Source: Actinomycetota bacterium (GTDB lineage Bacteria; Actinomycetota; Actinomycetes; Actinomycetales; Angustibacteraceae). Taken from it: DNA of 9,321 nt. Made by a program: the position numbers and the translations under genes. The stretch lies in NCBI GenBank assembly GCA_014377795.1, contig JACMOY010000423.1:1-9321 (forward strand), written 5' to 3'. Each line of letters opens with the position of its first letter. Position 1 is the first letter of the stretch. Shown here piece by piece: positions 1 through 7,491 of the stretch. The notes under the pieces were generated by a model. That model did no database searches. It saw nothing but the letters and a program-made list of their open reading frames with translations, and was not told the DNA's origin.

Positions 1-1
1 G

Positions 2-337
2 CGCGCGGCGCTGGTCGAGCCCGCCTCGGTGGGGCTCATCGTGGTGGACGCCGAGGTGACCCGCGCCGGCCAGGTGCTGACCGACCCGGGCCTGGAGCAC
101 CTGGCCCTGGGCGCCGACCACGAGGACGGCGAGCACCGGCTGCAGCTGGTGCCGGCCACCATGGCCAAGGGGCTGGAGTTCGACCGGGTCGTCGTGCTCG
201 AGCCGGCCGCGATCGTGGCCGCCGAGCCCGACCACCGCACCGGGCTGCGCCGGCTCTACGTCGTCCTCACCCGCGCGGTGACCGGGCTGACCGTCGTCCA
301 CACCGACCCGCTGCCGGTCGAGCTGGCCCCCGGCTGA
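2..337 (+). CDS. UvrD/HelD-like superfamily 1 helicase, C-terminal fragment
   Basis: This is the last 111 residues of a protein that begins before the window; the reading frame is open to the left edge and ends with TGA at 335-337. The fragment contains MAKGLEFDRVVVLEP and, nearer the end, GLRRLYVVLTRAVTGLTVVH. These look like the late helicase motifs (V and VI) of UvrD/Rep-type superfamily 1 enzymes, where the lysine-glycine-leucine-glutamate-phenylalanine stretch and the YVVLTRA arginine motif help bind and hydrolyse ATP. The wording is close to actinobacterial HelR/HelD proteins, which release stalled RNA polymerase and can confer rifampicin tolerance, but the domains that would prove this lie outside the window. 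A DNA-repair UvrD-like helicase remains possible. It converges on the coxG-like gene and shares a hairpin terminator with it. Family assignment is firm, the subfamily is inference. Confidence 0.8.
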   Translation, partial: RAALVEPASVGLIVVDAEVTRAGQVLTDPGLEHLALGADHEDGEHRLQLVPATMAKGLEFDRVVVLEPAAIVAAEPDHRTGLRRLYVVLTRAVTGLTVVHTDPLPVELAPG

Positions 338-362
338 TCGCCGTAGCCCCCCGAGACGACGG

Positions 363-397
363 GAACGGCCCACCCGGACGCGCCAGGTGGGCCGTTC
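363..397. terminator. Bidirectional hairpin terminator between convergent genes
   Basis: A perfect 12-bp inverted repeat, GAACGGCCCACC (363-374) and GGTGGGCCGTTC (386-397), encloses an 11-nt loop. It lies 25 bp after the helicase stop and 13 bp from the coxG-like stop on the opposite strand, which is where a shared terminator is expected. No T-run follows on either strand, which is common for actinobacterial terminators. The symmetry is seen directly; termination in both directions is inferred. Confidence 0.75.
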
Positions 398-410
398 TCG
401 CGTTCTCGGT

Positions 411-1160
411 TCAGCGCCGCCGAGCCACCAGCCAGGTGATGACCGCGGTCACCAGGCAGGCCAGCGCCGTGGGCCCGTACCGCCTGAACAGCACCGGTCC
501 CACCACGTTGCCCAGGTCGAGCTCGAGCGGCTCAGCCGCCGGAGCCGGCCGAGGGACCGGGGCCGGCTTCGGCGCTGGGGCCGCCTCTGGTGCCGCGACC
601 GCCGCCTCCGGTGCGGTGACCGCCGCCGGTGCGGCAGCGGGGACCGTGACCGGTTCGGCCGCAGCGGCCGCGGCGACCTGCTCGGGCCCTGCCTCGGCGA
701 CCGCGGGTGCGTCGTCCTGACCCATCCGGGTGGACAGGCACGTGGCGAACTGGTCGAGGATCTTGCTCCCGACGTCCTGGATGACGCCGCGCCCGAACTG
801 CGCCGGTCGCCCGGTGATCCGCAGGTCGGTGTCGACCACCACCGTGGTCAGCGACGCGCCCTCGGACTCCAGGTGCGCCGTGATCGTCGCCGACGCCGTG
901 CCGTTGCCGCGCTTGTCCTTGCCGCTGGCCTCGATGACGGCGCGGTACGCCGCGTCGTCGCGCGAGACCCACTCGCCCTTGCCCGAGTACATCAGCGCGA
1001 TCGGCCCGAGCTTGACCTTGGCCGTGCCGGTGAAGTCGTCACCGTCGACCGAGGTGATCACCGCACCCGGGAAGCACGGCGCGATGCCCTCGAGGTCGGT
1101 GAAAGCGACCCAGGCGGCGTCGATGCCGATCGGGACGGTGAAGGTGTGCTGCAGATCCAC
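411..1160 (-). CDS. coxG: CoxG-like SRPBCC protein with C-terminal membrane anchor
   Basis: 249 residues from a GTG start at 1160. Residues 1-146 are an SRPBCC (START-like) domain of the carbon monoxide dehydrogenase subunit G family, with the typical opening (FTVPIGIDAAWVAFTDLEGI) and PGA at 31-33. Residues 150-212 are a low-complexity Ala/Pro/Glu linker, and residues 229-245 are a hydrophobic helix followed by ARRR. This gives a cytoplasmic lipid-binding domain tethered to the membrane by its C-terminus. CoxG proteins are needed to recruit CO dehydrogenase to the membrane, and work on the mycobacterial enzyme points to menaquinone delivery; the same role here is inference. It is the last gene of the cluster, starting 1 nt after the coxM stop (TGAGGTG), so translational coupling is likely. 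The match to the family is strong in the N-terminal half; the linker length is variable in the family. Confidence 0.85.
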   Translation of the reverse strand: MDLQHTFTVPIGIDAAWVAFTDLEGIAPCFPGAVITSVDGDDFTGTAKVKLGPIALMYSGKGEWVSRDDAAYRAVIEASGKDKRGNGTASATITAHLESEGASLTTVVVDTDLRITGRPAQFGRGVIQDVGSKILDQFATCLSTRMGQDDAPAVAEAGPEQVAAAAAAEPVTVPAAAPAAVTAPEAAVAAPEAAPAPKPAPVPRPAPAAEPLELDLGNVVGPVLFRRYGPTALACLVTAVITWLVARRR

Positions 1161-1161
1161 C

Positions 1162-2028
1162 TCAGCTCGCCCCGGCCGCGGCCAGCACGGCCCGGCCGGT
1201 CAGGACACCGGCGAGGTGCCGGCGGAACTCCGCGTCCGCGTTCGCGTCGGTGGGGGGCGTGGTGCCCTCACCGGCCCGGCGGGTGGCCTCCTTGATCGCG
1301 TCGGCGGTGGCCGGCTGGCCGATCAGTGCCGCCTCGACGGCGTGTGCCCGGATCGGCACCGAGCCCATGTTCGTCAGGCCCACCCGGGCCTGCGCGATCG
1401 AGCCGCCCTCGACCTTGACGGCTGCGGCGACGGCCACGACCGACCAGGCCTGCGCGACGCGGGTGAACTTCTCGTACCGCGCACCCCACCCGGTGTACTT
1501 GGGCACCCGGATCTCGACGAGCAGCTCACCCTCGCCGACGGCGGTGGTGAACAGGTCCTCGAAGAAGTCCGCGGCGGCGACCGTACGACGACCGCCGGGG
1601 CCCTGGATCACCAGGTCGCAGTCCAGCGCCAGCACCGGCGCGGCGATGTCGCCGGCCGGGTCGGCGTGCACGATGGCGCCGCCGAAGGTGCCGCGGTGGC
1701 GCACCTGTGGGTCGGCCACCGTCGCCGAGGCGACCGAGAGCAGCAGCGCGTGCTGACGCACCAGCGGCTCGCGGGTCATGTTGTCGTGCGTGGTCATCGC
1801 GCCGATGACGACGGCGTCGCCGTCGTCGCGCACCCCGCGCAGGTCGGGGATCTTGTTGAGGTCGACGACGACCTCGGGGGCCGCCATCCGCAGGCGCAGG
1901 ACCGGCAGCAGGCTCTGACCGCCACCGAGCACCTTGACGTCACGACCGGACGCCTCGACCTCGGCGAGCAGTCGCAGCGCCTCGTCGACCGTGGTCGGTG
2001 CGTGGTAGTCGAACTGGGCGGGGATCAT
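1162..2028 (-). CDS. coxM: Molybdenum hydroxylase FAD subunit (CoxM-like)
   Basis: 288 residues, a normal length for medium subunits of the CO dehydrogenase/xanthine dehydrogenase family. This subunit holds FAD and passes electrons from the Fe-S subunit to the outside acceptor. The two FAD pyrophosphate-binding motifs are present: LGGGQSLLP at residues 34-42 and RGTFGGAIVHADPAGD at 112-127, with Phe in place of the usual Ile of TIGG. The C-terminal CO dehydrogenase flavoprotein domain covers roughly residues 180-285. The ATG at 2028 overlaps the coxL stop by 4 nt (ATGA) and is preceded by GGGAG (2039-2035) with a 6-nt spacer, so the start is well supported. It lies between coxL and coxG, as expected for form II clusters in the order S-L-M. 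The FAD role is well established for the family; the electron acceptor here is not known. Confidence 0.92.
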   Translation of the reverse strand: MIPAQFDYHAPTTVDEALRLLAEVEASGRDVKVLGGGQSLLPVLRLRMAAPEVVVDLNKIPDLRGVRDDGDAVVIGAMTTHDNMTREPLVRQHALLLSVASATVADPQVRHRGTFGGAIVHADPAGDIAAPVLALDCDLVIQGPGGRRTVAAADFFEDLFTTAVGEGELLVEIRVPKYTGWGARYEKFTRVAQAWSVVAVAAAVKVEGGSIAQARVGLTNMGSVPIRAHAVEAALIGQPATADAIKEATRRAGEGTTPPTDANADAEFRRHLAGVLTGRAVLAAAGAS

Positions 2029-4535
2029 GCCTGGCTCCCATCGGTGGCGTCCGAGCGGGTGTCGGAGGAGGCGGTCTGGATGCCGCCGGACTGCACCGGC
2101 TGCTCCCAGTGCGGGGACGCCGAGGCGGCCTCCACCTCACCGCCGACCGACGACGCGCCCTGGATCGCCTTCCAGACGCGCAGCGGCGTCATCGGCATCT
2201 CGATGTCCTTGACGCCGAACTGGCGCACGGCATCCAGCACCGAGTTGACCACCGCGGGGGTGGAGGCGATGCAGCCCGCCTCGCCGACACCCTTGACCCC
2301 GAGCGGGTTCGTGGTGGACGGCGTCGTGGTGCGGTCGGTGTCGAAGAACGGCAGGTCGGGTGCGCCGGGCACCAGGTAGTCGACGAACGTCGCCGTCGTC
2401 AGCGTGCCCTGCTCGTCGTAGACGGCCTCCTCGTACAGCGCCTGCGCGATGCCCTGCGCCAGGCCACCGTGCACCTGACCCTCGACGATCAGCGGGTTGA
2501 CGACGTTGCCGATGTCGTCGACGCACACGTACTTGCGGATCTTCACCAGCCCGGTCTCGGTGTCGACCTCGGTGGCGCACAGGTGGGTGCCGTGCGGGAA
2601 GGAGAAGTCCTCGGGGTCGAAGGTGGCGTCGGAGTCCAGCGTGGACTCGACCCCGTCGGGCAGGTTGTGGCCGAGGAACGCCGCCATCGCGACCTCGCCC
2701 ATCGCCATGCCCTGGTCGGTGCCCTTGACCGTGAAGCGGCCGTCCGCGAACTCCAGGTCGTCGGCGGACGCCTCGAGCAGGTGCGCCGCGATGACCCTGG
2801 CCTTCTCGACGACCTTCTCGGCGGCCTTGACGACGGCGATGCCGCCGACGACCAGCGAGCGCGAACCGTAGGTGTCGTAGCCCTTGGACGAGATCTGGGT
2901 GTCGCCGTGCAGCACCTCGACGTCCTCGAAGGCCACCCCGAGCTTGTCGGCGACGATCTGGCTCCAGGCGGTCTCATGACCCTGGCCGTGCGGCGTGGTG
3001 CCGGTGACGACCTCGACCTTGCCGGTGGCCAGCATCCGGATGGACGCGTGCTCCCAGCCGCCGGCGCCGGCGCCGATCGCGCCCAGCACCCGCGAGGGCG
3101 CGAGGCCGCACATCTCGGTGAAGGTCGAGATGCCGATGCCCAGCTGGATCGGGTCCTTGCGCTCGCGGCGCTCGGCCTGCTCGCGGCGCAGCCCCTCGTA
3201 GTCCAGCATCGCCATCGCCTTGGCCGTGGCCGCCTCGTAGTTGCCCGAGTCGTAGGTCATGCCGCAGACCGTGGTGAAGGGGAACTCGGGGTGGGTGATC
3301 CAGTTCTGCTGGCGCAGCTCCATCGGCTCACGGCCGAGCTCGACCGCCAGCTCGTCCATCATCCGCTCGATGCCGAACGTGGCCTCGGGACGTCCCGCAC
3401 CGCGGTACGCGTCGGTCCAGGCCTTGTTGGTGAACACCGTCGTGAGGTCGAAGCGGTAGGACTCGAACTTGTAGATCGAGTTGAACATGAAGGTGCCGAG
3501 GAAGGGCACCCCGCCGCCGATCAGCGCCAGGTGCGAACCCATGTCTGCCAGCAGCTCGACCTTCAGGCCGGTGACGGTGCCGTCCTTCTTGGCGGCCAGC
3601 GTCAGCTTCTGGATCTGGTCGCGTCCGTGGTGGGACGCGATGATCGACTCGGTGCGGGTCTCGGTCGCCTTGATCGGCTTGCCGAGCTTGCGCGCGACGG
3701 CGAAGGTGACGAACTCCTCGGGCGTGGTCTGCAGCTTGCCGCCGAACCCGCCGCCGACGTCCGGGGCGATGACCCGGATCTTGGTCTCGGGGACGCCGGT
3801 CGTCGCGGCGAGCACGAAGCGCAGGATGTGCGGGATCTGGGTGGCCGACCACATGGTGATCTGCTCGCCGGTCGGGTCGACGACGACCGAGCGCGGCTCC
3901 ATGAAGGCAGGCACGAGGCGCTGCTGGCGCAGGGTGCGCTCGATGACGACGCCGTCCTCGCGGGCGGCGGCGATCGACGCGTCGACGTCGCCACCGGTGC
4001 CGGCAGCGGCCGAGTCGAAGACGAAGTGAGCGCTGATGTTGGTGCCGAGCTCGGGGTGCACCAGGTCGGCGCCCTCGGCGACCGCTGCCTCCATGTCGAG
4101 GACGACGGGCAGCAGCGAGTAGTCGACGTCGAGCAGGTCGGCCGCGTCACGGGCCTCCTTGTAGCTGCGGGCCACCACGACCGCGACGGCCTCGCCGGCG
4201 AACGACACGCGGTCGATGGCCAGCGGGGGGTGCGGCGGGGCCACCTGGTCGGGCGTGATCGTGTAGGCGCAGATCAGCGTGCCCATGGTGTCCTGCAGGT
4301 CCTTGCCGGTGTACACCGCGACGACGCCGGGCGCGGCCTTGGCCGCCTCGATGTCGATGCTGGTGATCGTGGCGTTCGCGTACGGGCTGCGCGCGAAGGC
4401 CAGGTGCAGCATGCCGGGCAGGATGATGTTGTCGGTCCACTTGGTGCGACCGGTGATCAGACGCTGGTCCTCTTTGCGCAGGCGCGACCTGCCGATCTCG
4501 TCGCTGGTGGTGGGACGGTCGTCGACGGCGGTCAT
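2025..4535 (-). CDS. coxL: Form II CO dehydrogenase-like large molybdenum subunit (CoxL-like)
   Basis: 836 residues, the catalytic subunit of a xanthine oxidase-family molybdenum hydroxylase, with the small (ab hammerhead) domain first and the molybdopterin-binding domains after. Visible cofactor and active-site features are VGGGFGGK (260-267), AYRGAGR (376-382), HGQGHETAW around Gln518, and GVGEAG with the conserved catalytic base at Glu752. True CO dehydrogenases (form I) carry AYxCSFR, whose Cys binds the copper of the Mo-Cu site; here Gly379 replaces it, so this is a form II enzyme and CO should not be presumed its substrate. Members of this group have been considered for other small molecules or aldehyde/N-heterocycle hydroxylation. 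The ATG at 4535 follows AGGAG and overlaps the coxS stop by 4 nt. The same frame stays open upstream to 5111, but that part is the shadow of coxS. Residues 794-836 are a polar Ser/Ala/Asp-rich tail beyond the catalytic fold. Confidence 0.93.
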   Translation of the reverse strand: MTAVDDRPTTSDEIGRSRLRKEDQRLITGRTKWTDNIILPGMLHLAFARSPYANATITSIDIEAAKAAPGVVAVYTGKDLQDTMGTLICAYTITPDQVAPPHPPLAIDRVSFAGEAVAVVVARSYKEARDAADLLDVDYSLLPVVLDMEAAVAEGADLVHPELGTNISAHFVFDSAAAGTGGDVDASIAAAREDGVVIERTLRQQRLVPAFMEPRSVVVDPTGEQITMWSATQIPHILRFVLAATTGVPETKIRVIAPDVGGGFGGKLQTTPEEFVTFAVARKLGKPIKATETRTESIIASHHGRDQIQKLTLAAKKDGTVTGLKVELLADMGSHLALIGGGVPFLGTFMFNSIYKFESYRFDLTTVFTNKAWTDAYRGAGRPEATFGIERMMDELAVELGREPMELRQQNWITHPEFPFTTVCGMTYDSGNYEAATAKAMAMLDYEGLRREQAERRERKDPIQLGIGISTFTEMCGLAPSRVLGAIGAGAGGWEHASIRMLATGKVEVVTGTTPHGQGHETAWSQIVADKLGVAFEDVEVLHGDTQISSKGYDTYGSRSLVVGGIAVVKAAEKVVEKARVIAAHLLEASADDLEFADGRFTVKGTDQGMAMGEVAMAAFLGHNLPDGVESTLDSDATFDPEDFSFPHGTHLCATEVDTETGLVKIRKYVCVDDIGNVVNPLIVEGQVHGGLAQGIAQALYEEAVYDEQGTLTTATFVDYLVPGAPDLPFFDTDRTTTPSTTNPLGVKGVGEAGCIASTPAVVNSVLDAVRQFGVKDIEMPMTPLRVWKAIQGASSVGGEVEAASASPHWEQPVQSGGIQTASSDTRSDATDGSQA

Positions 4536-5017
4536 GCGACTCCTGCCGGGGTGCTCGAGGACGCCTTCGCGGCGGCCGAGATGGACTTGACGATGTTCTG
4601 GTAGCCGGTGCACCGGCACAGGTTGCCCTCGATGCCCTCGCGGATCTCGCGGTCGCTGGGGTCGGGGTTGTCCTTGAGCAGGGCGCAGGCCGACATGATC
4701 ATGCCGGGGGTGCAGTACCCGCACTGCAGGCCGTGGTTCTCGTGGAACGCCTGCTGCATCGGGTGCAGCACGCCGTCCTGCGCCAGGCCCTCGATCGTCG
4801 TCACCGACGACCCGTCGGCCTGGACGGCCAGCACGGCGCAGGACTTCACGCTGTCTCCGTCCAGGTGCACGGTGCAGGCGCCGCAGCTGCTGGTGTCGCA
4901 CCCCACCACCGTCCCGGTCTTGCCGAGCGTCTCGCGCAGGTAGTGCACCAGGAGCGTGCGTGGCTCGACGTCGTCCGAGTACGAGACTCCATCGACGGTG
5001 ACGGTGATGCGGGTCAT
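4532..5017 (-). CDS. coxS: Molybdenum hydroxylase [2Fe-2S] subunit (CoxS-like)
   Basis: 161 residues, the normal size for small subunits of this family, which carry electrons from the Mo site to FAD through two [2Fe-2S] clusters. The N-terminal plant-ferredoxin-type cluster is bound by Cys40, Cys45, Cys48 and Cys60 ([16 protein letters not shown] region). The C-terminal helical domain holds the second cluster with Cys99, Cys102, Cys134 and Cys136 (QCGYCTPGM and [10 protein letters not shown]). All eight ligands are intact. The ATG at 5017 is chosen because GGAGG stands 4 nt upstream and because the protein then begins [10 protein letters not shown], as homologues do; the frame stays open to 5200 but that part has no family resemblance. 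It is the first gene of the structural block, after a 166-bp gap that holds the likely promoter, and its stop overlaps the coxL start (ATGA). Confidence 0.94.
   Translation of the reverse strand: MTRITVTVDGVSYSDDVEPRTLLVHYLRETLGKTGTVVGCDTSSCGACTVHLDGDSVKSCAVLAVQADGSSVTTIEGLAQDGVLHPMQQAFHENHGLQCGYCTPGMIMSACALLKDNPDPSDREIREGIEGNLCRCTGYQNIVKSISAAAKASSSTPAGVA
4540..4544 (-). promoter_or_regulatory. Ribosome binding site of coxL
   Basis: AGGAG on the minus strand, 4 nt before the ATG at 4535. It lies inside the last codons of coxS and fixes the coxL start against the long in-frame extension upstream, which would otherwise run through all of coxS. Confidence 0.75.
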
Positions 5018-5021
5018 GCGA

Positions 5022-5026
5022 CCTCC
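5022..5026 (-). promoter_or_regulatory. Ribosome binding site of coxS
   Basis: A full-strength GGAGG on the minus strand, 4 nt before the coxS ATG. It decides the start at 5017, and it sits only 6 nt downstream of the base of a large predicted hairpin, so RNA folding may influence access to it. Confidence 0.8.
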
Positions 5027-5032
5027 GCGGTG

Positions 5033-5086
5033 AGCGTCGCGTGTGAGCCGCCCGGGCAGGGGTGCCCGGGCTGACCTCACGACGCT
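5033..5086 (-). promoter_or_regulatory. Stacked hairpin in the coxS leader
   Basis: Three nested inverted repeats stack into one long stem: AGCGTCG (5033-5039) with CGACGCT (5080-5086), TGAG (5044-5047) with CTCA (5076-5079), and GCCCGGGCA (5050-5058) with TGCCCGGGC (5063-5071), closed by a GGGG/CCCC tetraloop. Small bulges lie between the stems. The element falls in the untranslated leader of coxS, just upstream of its Shine-Dalgarno. No T-run follows, so it is not a classical terminator. It could end most read-through from the xdhC-like gene, protect the 5' end of the structural mRNA, or modulate translation. The pairing is seen; the role is inferred. Confidence 0.55.
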
Positions 5087-5105
5087 GTGGATCGGTGTGT
5101 GGCTC

Positions 5106-5134
5106 ATCCAACGTGGCCGGGCGGGCAGAAGCAA
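5106..5134 (-). promoter_or_regulatory. Putative sigma-70-type promoter for coxSLMG
   Basis: On the minus strand TTGCTT (5134-5129) and TTGGAT (5111-5106) are separated by exactly 17 bp, matching the spacing of a housekeeping promoter. The -35 keeps TTG and the -10 keeps T at position 1 and AT at the end. A start near 5099 would give a leader of about 80 nt containing the stacked hairpin. The gap is visibly richer in A and T than the flanking genes. Single-site promoter prediction in GC-rich DNA is error-prone. Confidence 0.4.
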
Positions 5135-5143
5135 GGGTTTCGG

Positions 5144-5155
5144 TGCAACTGCAAC
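5144..5155. repeat. Tandem TGCAAC hexamer upstream of the coxS promoter
   Basis: TGCAACTGCAAC on the plus strand (GTTGCAGTTGCA on the minus strand) is a perfect two-copy hexamer. It stands 9 bp upstream of the putative -35, at about -45 to -56 from the inferred start, the usual position for an activator site. Being only 12 bp it could be chance; no regulator gene is present in the window to pair it with. Confidence 0.35.
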
Positions 5156-5183
5156 GATCAGTTTGTTCGGTGACCGCGCTGGG

Positions 5184-6344
5184 TCAGACCGGCCGGACAC
5201 TCCGGTCGGGGCGGGCCCCGGTGTGGTGGATCGGGCCGCCGACGTCCGCCAGCCGGCGTCCCTGGCCGCCCCAGCGCAGCTGGATGATCTCGGCGGCGAT
5301 CGAGACGGCGGTCTCCTCCGGGGTGCGGGCGCCCAGATCCAGACCGATCGGCGAGCTCAGCCGGTCGAGGTCGACCTCAGCCACACCCACCTCGCGCAGC
5401 CGGGCCAGCCGGTCCTCGTGCGTGCGGCGCGAGCCCATCGCGCCGACGTACGCCACCGGCAGCCGCAGCGCCACCTCGAGCAGCGGGACGTCGAACTTGG
5501 GGTCGTGGGTGAGGACGGCGAGCACGGTGCGCTCGTCGATCCGGCCGCCCTCGGCCTCGCCGGTGAGGTAGCGGTGCGGCCAGTCGACGACGACCTCGTC
5601 GGCGTCGGGGAACCGCGTCCGCGTCGCGAACACCGGGCGGGCGTCGCAGACCGTCACGCGGTAGCCGAGGAAGCTGCCGACCCGGGCCACGGCGGCGGCG
5701 AAGTCGATGGCCCCGAACACCAGCATCCGCGGCTTGGGCGCGTACGACGCGACGAAGACCCGCATCCCCTCGCCGCGGCGCTCGCCCTCGGGGCCGAAGG
5801 TCAGGGTCTCGGTGCGACCGGCCGCGAGCAGCCCGCGCGCGTCGTCCCCGACGGCGGCGTCGGCTCGCGCCGAGCCGAGGGTGCCGTCGGTGGCATCGGT
5901 CACGTCGTCCGGCCGGACGACGAGTCGCCGGCCGACCCGCGCCGGATCGGGGTGCTCGAGCACCGTGCACACCGCGACCGGCCGCCCGGCCCCGACGTCG
6001 GCCGCGACGTCGGCCAGCTGGGGGAAGGACTCGCGGTCGACCTTCTCGACGAAGACGTCGAGGATGCCGCCGCAGGTGAGCCCCACCGCGAACGCGTCGT
6101 CGTCGCTGACGCCGTAGCGCTGCAGCACCGGGGTCGCGTCCGCGGCCACCTGCTGGGCGAGCTCGTAGACGGCGCCCTCGACGCAGCCACCGCTGACGCT
6201 GCCGACCGCCTCGCCGCCGGGGCCGACCAGCATCGACGCGCCCGCGGGGCGCGGCGAGGACTGCCAGGTCGCCACGACCGTGCCGACGCCGACCGACTCG
6301 CCGGCCCGCCACCAGGCGAGCAGCTCGTCCATCACCTCACGCAC
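5184..6344 (-). CDS. xdhC: XdhC/CoxI-family molybdenum hydroxylase maturation protein
   Basis: 386 residues. The N-terminal XdhC/CoxI domain (about 5-100) carries [10 protein letters not shown] at 48-57 and a second conserved Cys in GLTCGG (88-93). The C-terminal XdhC Rossmann domain (about 205-355) shows [10 protein letters not shown] (209-218), VTVCDAR (230-236), LTHDPKFD (278-285), YVGAMGSRR (299-307) and [13 protein letters not shown]. Proteins of this family bind the molybdenum cofactor, and help sulfurate and insert it into xanthine dehydrogenase-type enzymes; here the client should be CoxL. The GTG start at 6344 is preceded by GGAGG (6358-6354) and overlaps the end of the coxE-like gene by 8 nt; an ATG at 6332 is a possible later start with a poorly spaced Shine-Dalgarno. 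It may correspond to what some clusters name coxF or coxI. The last 25 or so residues are not conserved-looking. Confidence 0.9.
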   Translation of the reverse strand: MREVMDELLAWWRAGESVGVGTVVATWQSSPRPAGASMLVGPGGEAVGSVSGGCVEGAVYELAQQVAADATPVLQRYGVSDDDAFAVGLTCGGILDVFVEKVDRESFPQLADVAADVGAGRPVAVCTVLEHPDPARVGRRLVVRPDDVTDATDGTLGSARADAAVGDDARGLLAAGRTETLTFGPEGERRGEGMRVFVASYAPKPRMLVFGAIDFAAAVARVGSFLGYRVTVCDARPVFATRTRFPDADEVVVDWPHRYLTGEAEGGRIDERTVLAVLTHDPKFDVPLLEVALRLPVAYVGAMGSRRTHEDRLARLREVGVAEVDLDRLSSPIGLDLGARTPEETAVSIAAEIIQLRWGGQGRRLADVGGPIHHTGARPDRSVRPV

Positions 6345-7491
6345 GGGCCAGCACCTCCATCAGCTGCGCGTAGGACGCGACCGTGTGGCCGGCCACGAAG
6401 TCGTCGACGTGCGGTAGCACCGCCGCGATCCCGCCCTGCAGCGGCTGGTAGCCGACCTTGCCACGGTGCGGGTTGACCCAGACCAGCCGGTGCGCGAGAC
6501 GTCGCAGCCGCTGCACCTGCTCGGCCAGCAGCGCGGGGTCGCCCCGCTCCCAGCCGTCCGAGCAGATCACGACGACCGCCCCTCTCGCCACCCCCCGCTG
6601 TCCCCAGCGGTCGACGAACGCCCGCACCGTCTCGCCGAGCCGGGTGCCGCCGGACCAGTCCGGCACCTGGTCGCCCACCGCGGCGAGGGCGCGCTCGACG
6701 TCGCGATGGGCGAGGGCGGGGGTCACCCGGGTCAGTCGGGTGCCGATGGTGAAGACCTCGACGCGGGTGCGGCTGTCACCGGCCCGCAGCTGGGTGTGGG
6801 CCAGCCGCAGCAGCACGTCGGCGTACGGCGACATCGACCCCGACACGTCGATCAGCCACACCACGCGGCGGGGCCGGGGCACAGATCGCCGGTAGCGCAA
6901 CGGTCCTGGCTCACCGGCTCGGCGCAGCTCCTCGCGCAGCGTGCGGCGGACGTCGAGCTCACCGCGGTGCGAGCGCCGTCGACGGGACGACGAGCGCTGG
7001 GGCAGGCGCACGTCCAGCGCGGCCAGCAGGCGACGCATGTCGGCCCGGCCGGTGTCGTCCAGCTCGGCGACGTCACGGTGCCGCAGCACCTCGGCGGCGC
7101 TGGCCGCGGTGTGCAGCGTCTGGTCCGTCTGGTCCTCAGCGCGCGCGCCGCCGCTGTCGCCGTCCGGCAGCGCGACCGTCGGGCCGGCCTGCGGCCGCTG
7201 GTAGGGGTTGGCGGCGCCGTGGCGGGCCAGCTTGCCGCCGAACCACGCCTCGAACGACAGGTCGTACGGACGCAGGTGGTCGGGGTCGCCGCACAGCGTC
7301 GAGCGGCCGGCCCAGTACACGCCGGTGCGGTCGCCCGCCCCCACCTGCGCCACGGCGACGAGGAAGGCGGTCGCGCGGTCCGGCGGCACCGGCACGCCCG
7401 CGGCCACCACGACACGGGTGAAGCCGAGCAGCAGCTCGACGGCGTCGGTGGCAGGCGCGGCGCCGACGTCCGTGGCGGGACCGCTGGACAC
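6337..7491 (-). CDS. coxE: VWA-domain protein, CoxE-like
   Basis: 384 residues. The C-terminal half is a von Willebrand factor A domain with an intact metal-ion-dependent adhesion site: DVSGS at 215-219, Thr283 in GGTRLG, and Asp312 in SDGWERGD. The N-terminal 120 residues are a helical region typical of CoxE family proteins, followed by an Arg-rich segment (about 163-206). CoxE-like proteins work with a MoxR-type ATPase to load or remodel metal centres; in Oligotropha CO dehydrogenase the pair is implicated in building the Mo-Cu site. It lies directly after the ATPase gene, with GTG at 7491 abutting the ATPase TGA and no intervening base. No good Shine-Dalgarno is seen, so it is probably translated by coupling. 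The family call is firm; the metal or cofactor it handles here is unknown. Confidence 0.9.
   Translation of the reverse strand: MSSGPATDVGAAPATDAVELLLGFTRVVVAAGVPVPPDRATAFLVAVAQVGAGDRTGVYWAGRSTLCGDPDHLRPYDLSFEAWFGGKLARHGAANPYQRPQAGPTVALPDGDSGGARAEDQTDQTLHTAASAAEVLRHRDVAELDDTGRADMRRLLAALDVRLPQRSSSRRRRSHRGELDVRRTLREELRRAGEPGPLRYRRSVPRPRRVVWLIDVSGSMSPYADVLLRLAHTQLRAGDSRTRVEVFTIGTRLTRVTPALAHRDVERALAAVGDQVPDWSGGTRLGETVRAFVDRWGQRGVARGAVVVICSDGWERGDPALLAEQVQRLRRLAHRLVWVNPHRGKVGYQPLQGGIAAVLPHVDDFVAGHTVASYAQLMEVLARA
6354..6358 (-). promoter_or_regulatory. Ribosome binding site of the xdhC-like gene
   Basis: GGAGG on the minus strand, 9 nt before the GTG at 6344 and inside the final codons of the coxE-like gene. 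It favours the GTG at 6344 over the ATG four codons later, at 6332. Confidence 0.65.

Noticed and set aside
387..1295. Plus-strand frames over coxG and the end of coxM
   Set aside because: Arg/Gly/Asp-rich antisense translations; the minus strand there encodes recognisable SRPBCC and FAD-domain proteins.
2025..4535. Calling the cluster a true (form I) CO dehydrogenase
   Set aside because: The AYxCSFR loop is absent, replaced by AYRGAGR, and the gene order is S-L-M, not M-S-L.
1998..4604. 868-codon plus-strand open frame
   Set aside because: It lies antisense to coxL with its codon positions mirrored; the translation is rich in Arg, Asp, Gly and Val without domains. Such long antisense frames are normal in very GC-rich genes.
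4536..5111. N-terminal extension of coxL in the same frame
   Set aside because: The extension runs through coxS in another frame and is low-complexity, while an ATG with AGGAG and an ATGA overlap at 4535 gives a normal CoxL N-terminus.
5018..5200. Longer coxS beginning at 5200
   Set aside because: It would overlap the XdhC-like gene and add about 60 residues absent from the family; GGAGG and a typical N-terminus support 5017.
5043..6476. 477-codon plus-strand open frame
   Set aside because: It is antisense to the XdhC-like gene and has a biased Arg/Gly/Ala composition with no family resemblance.
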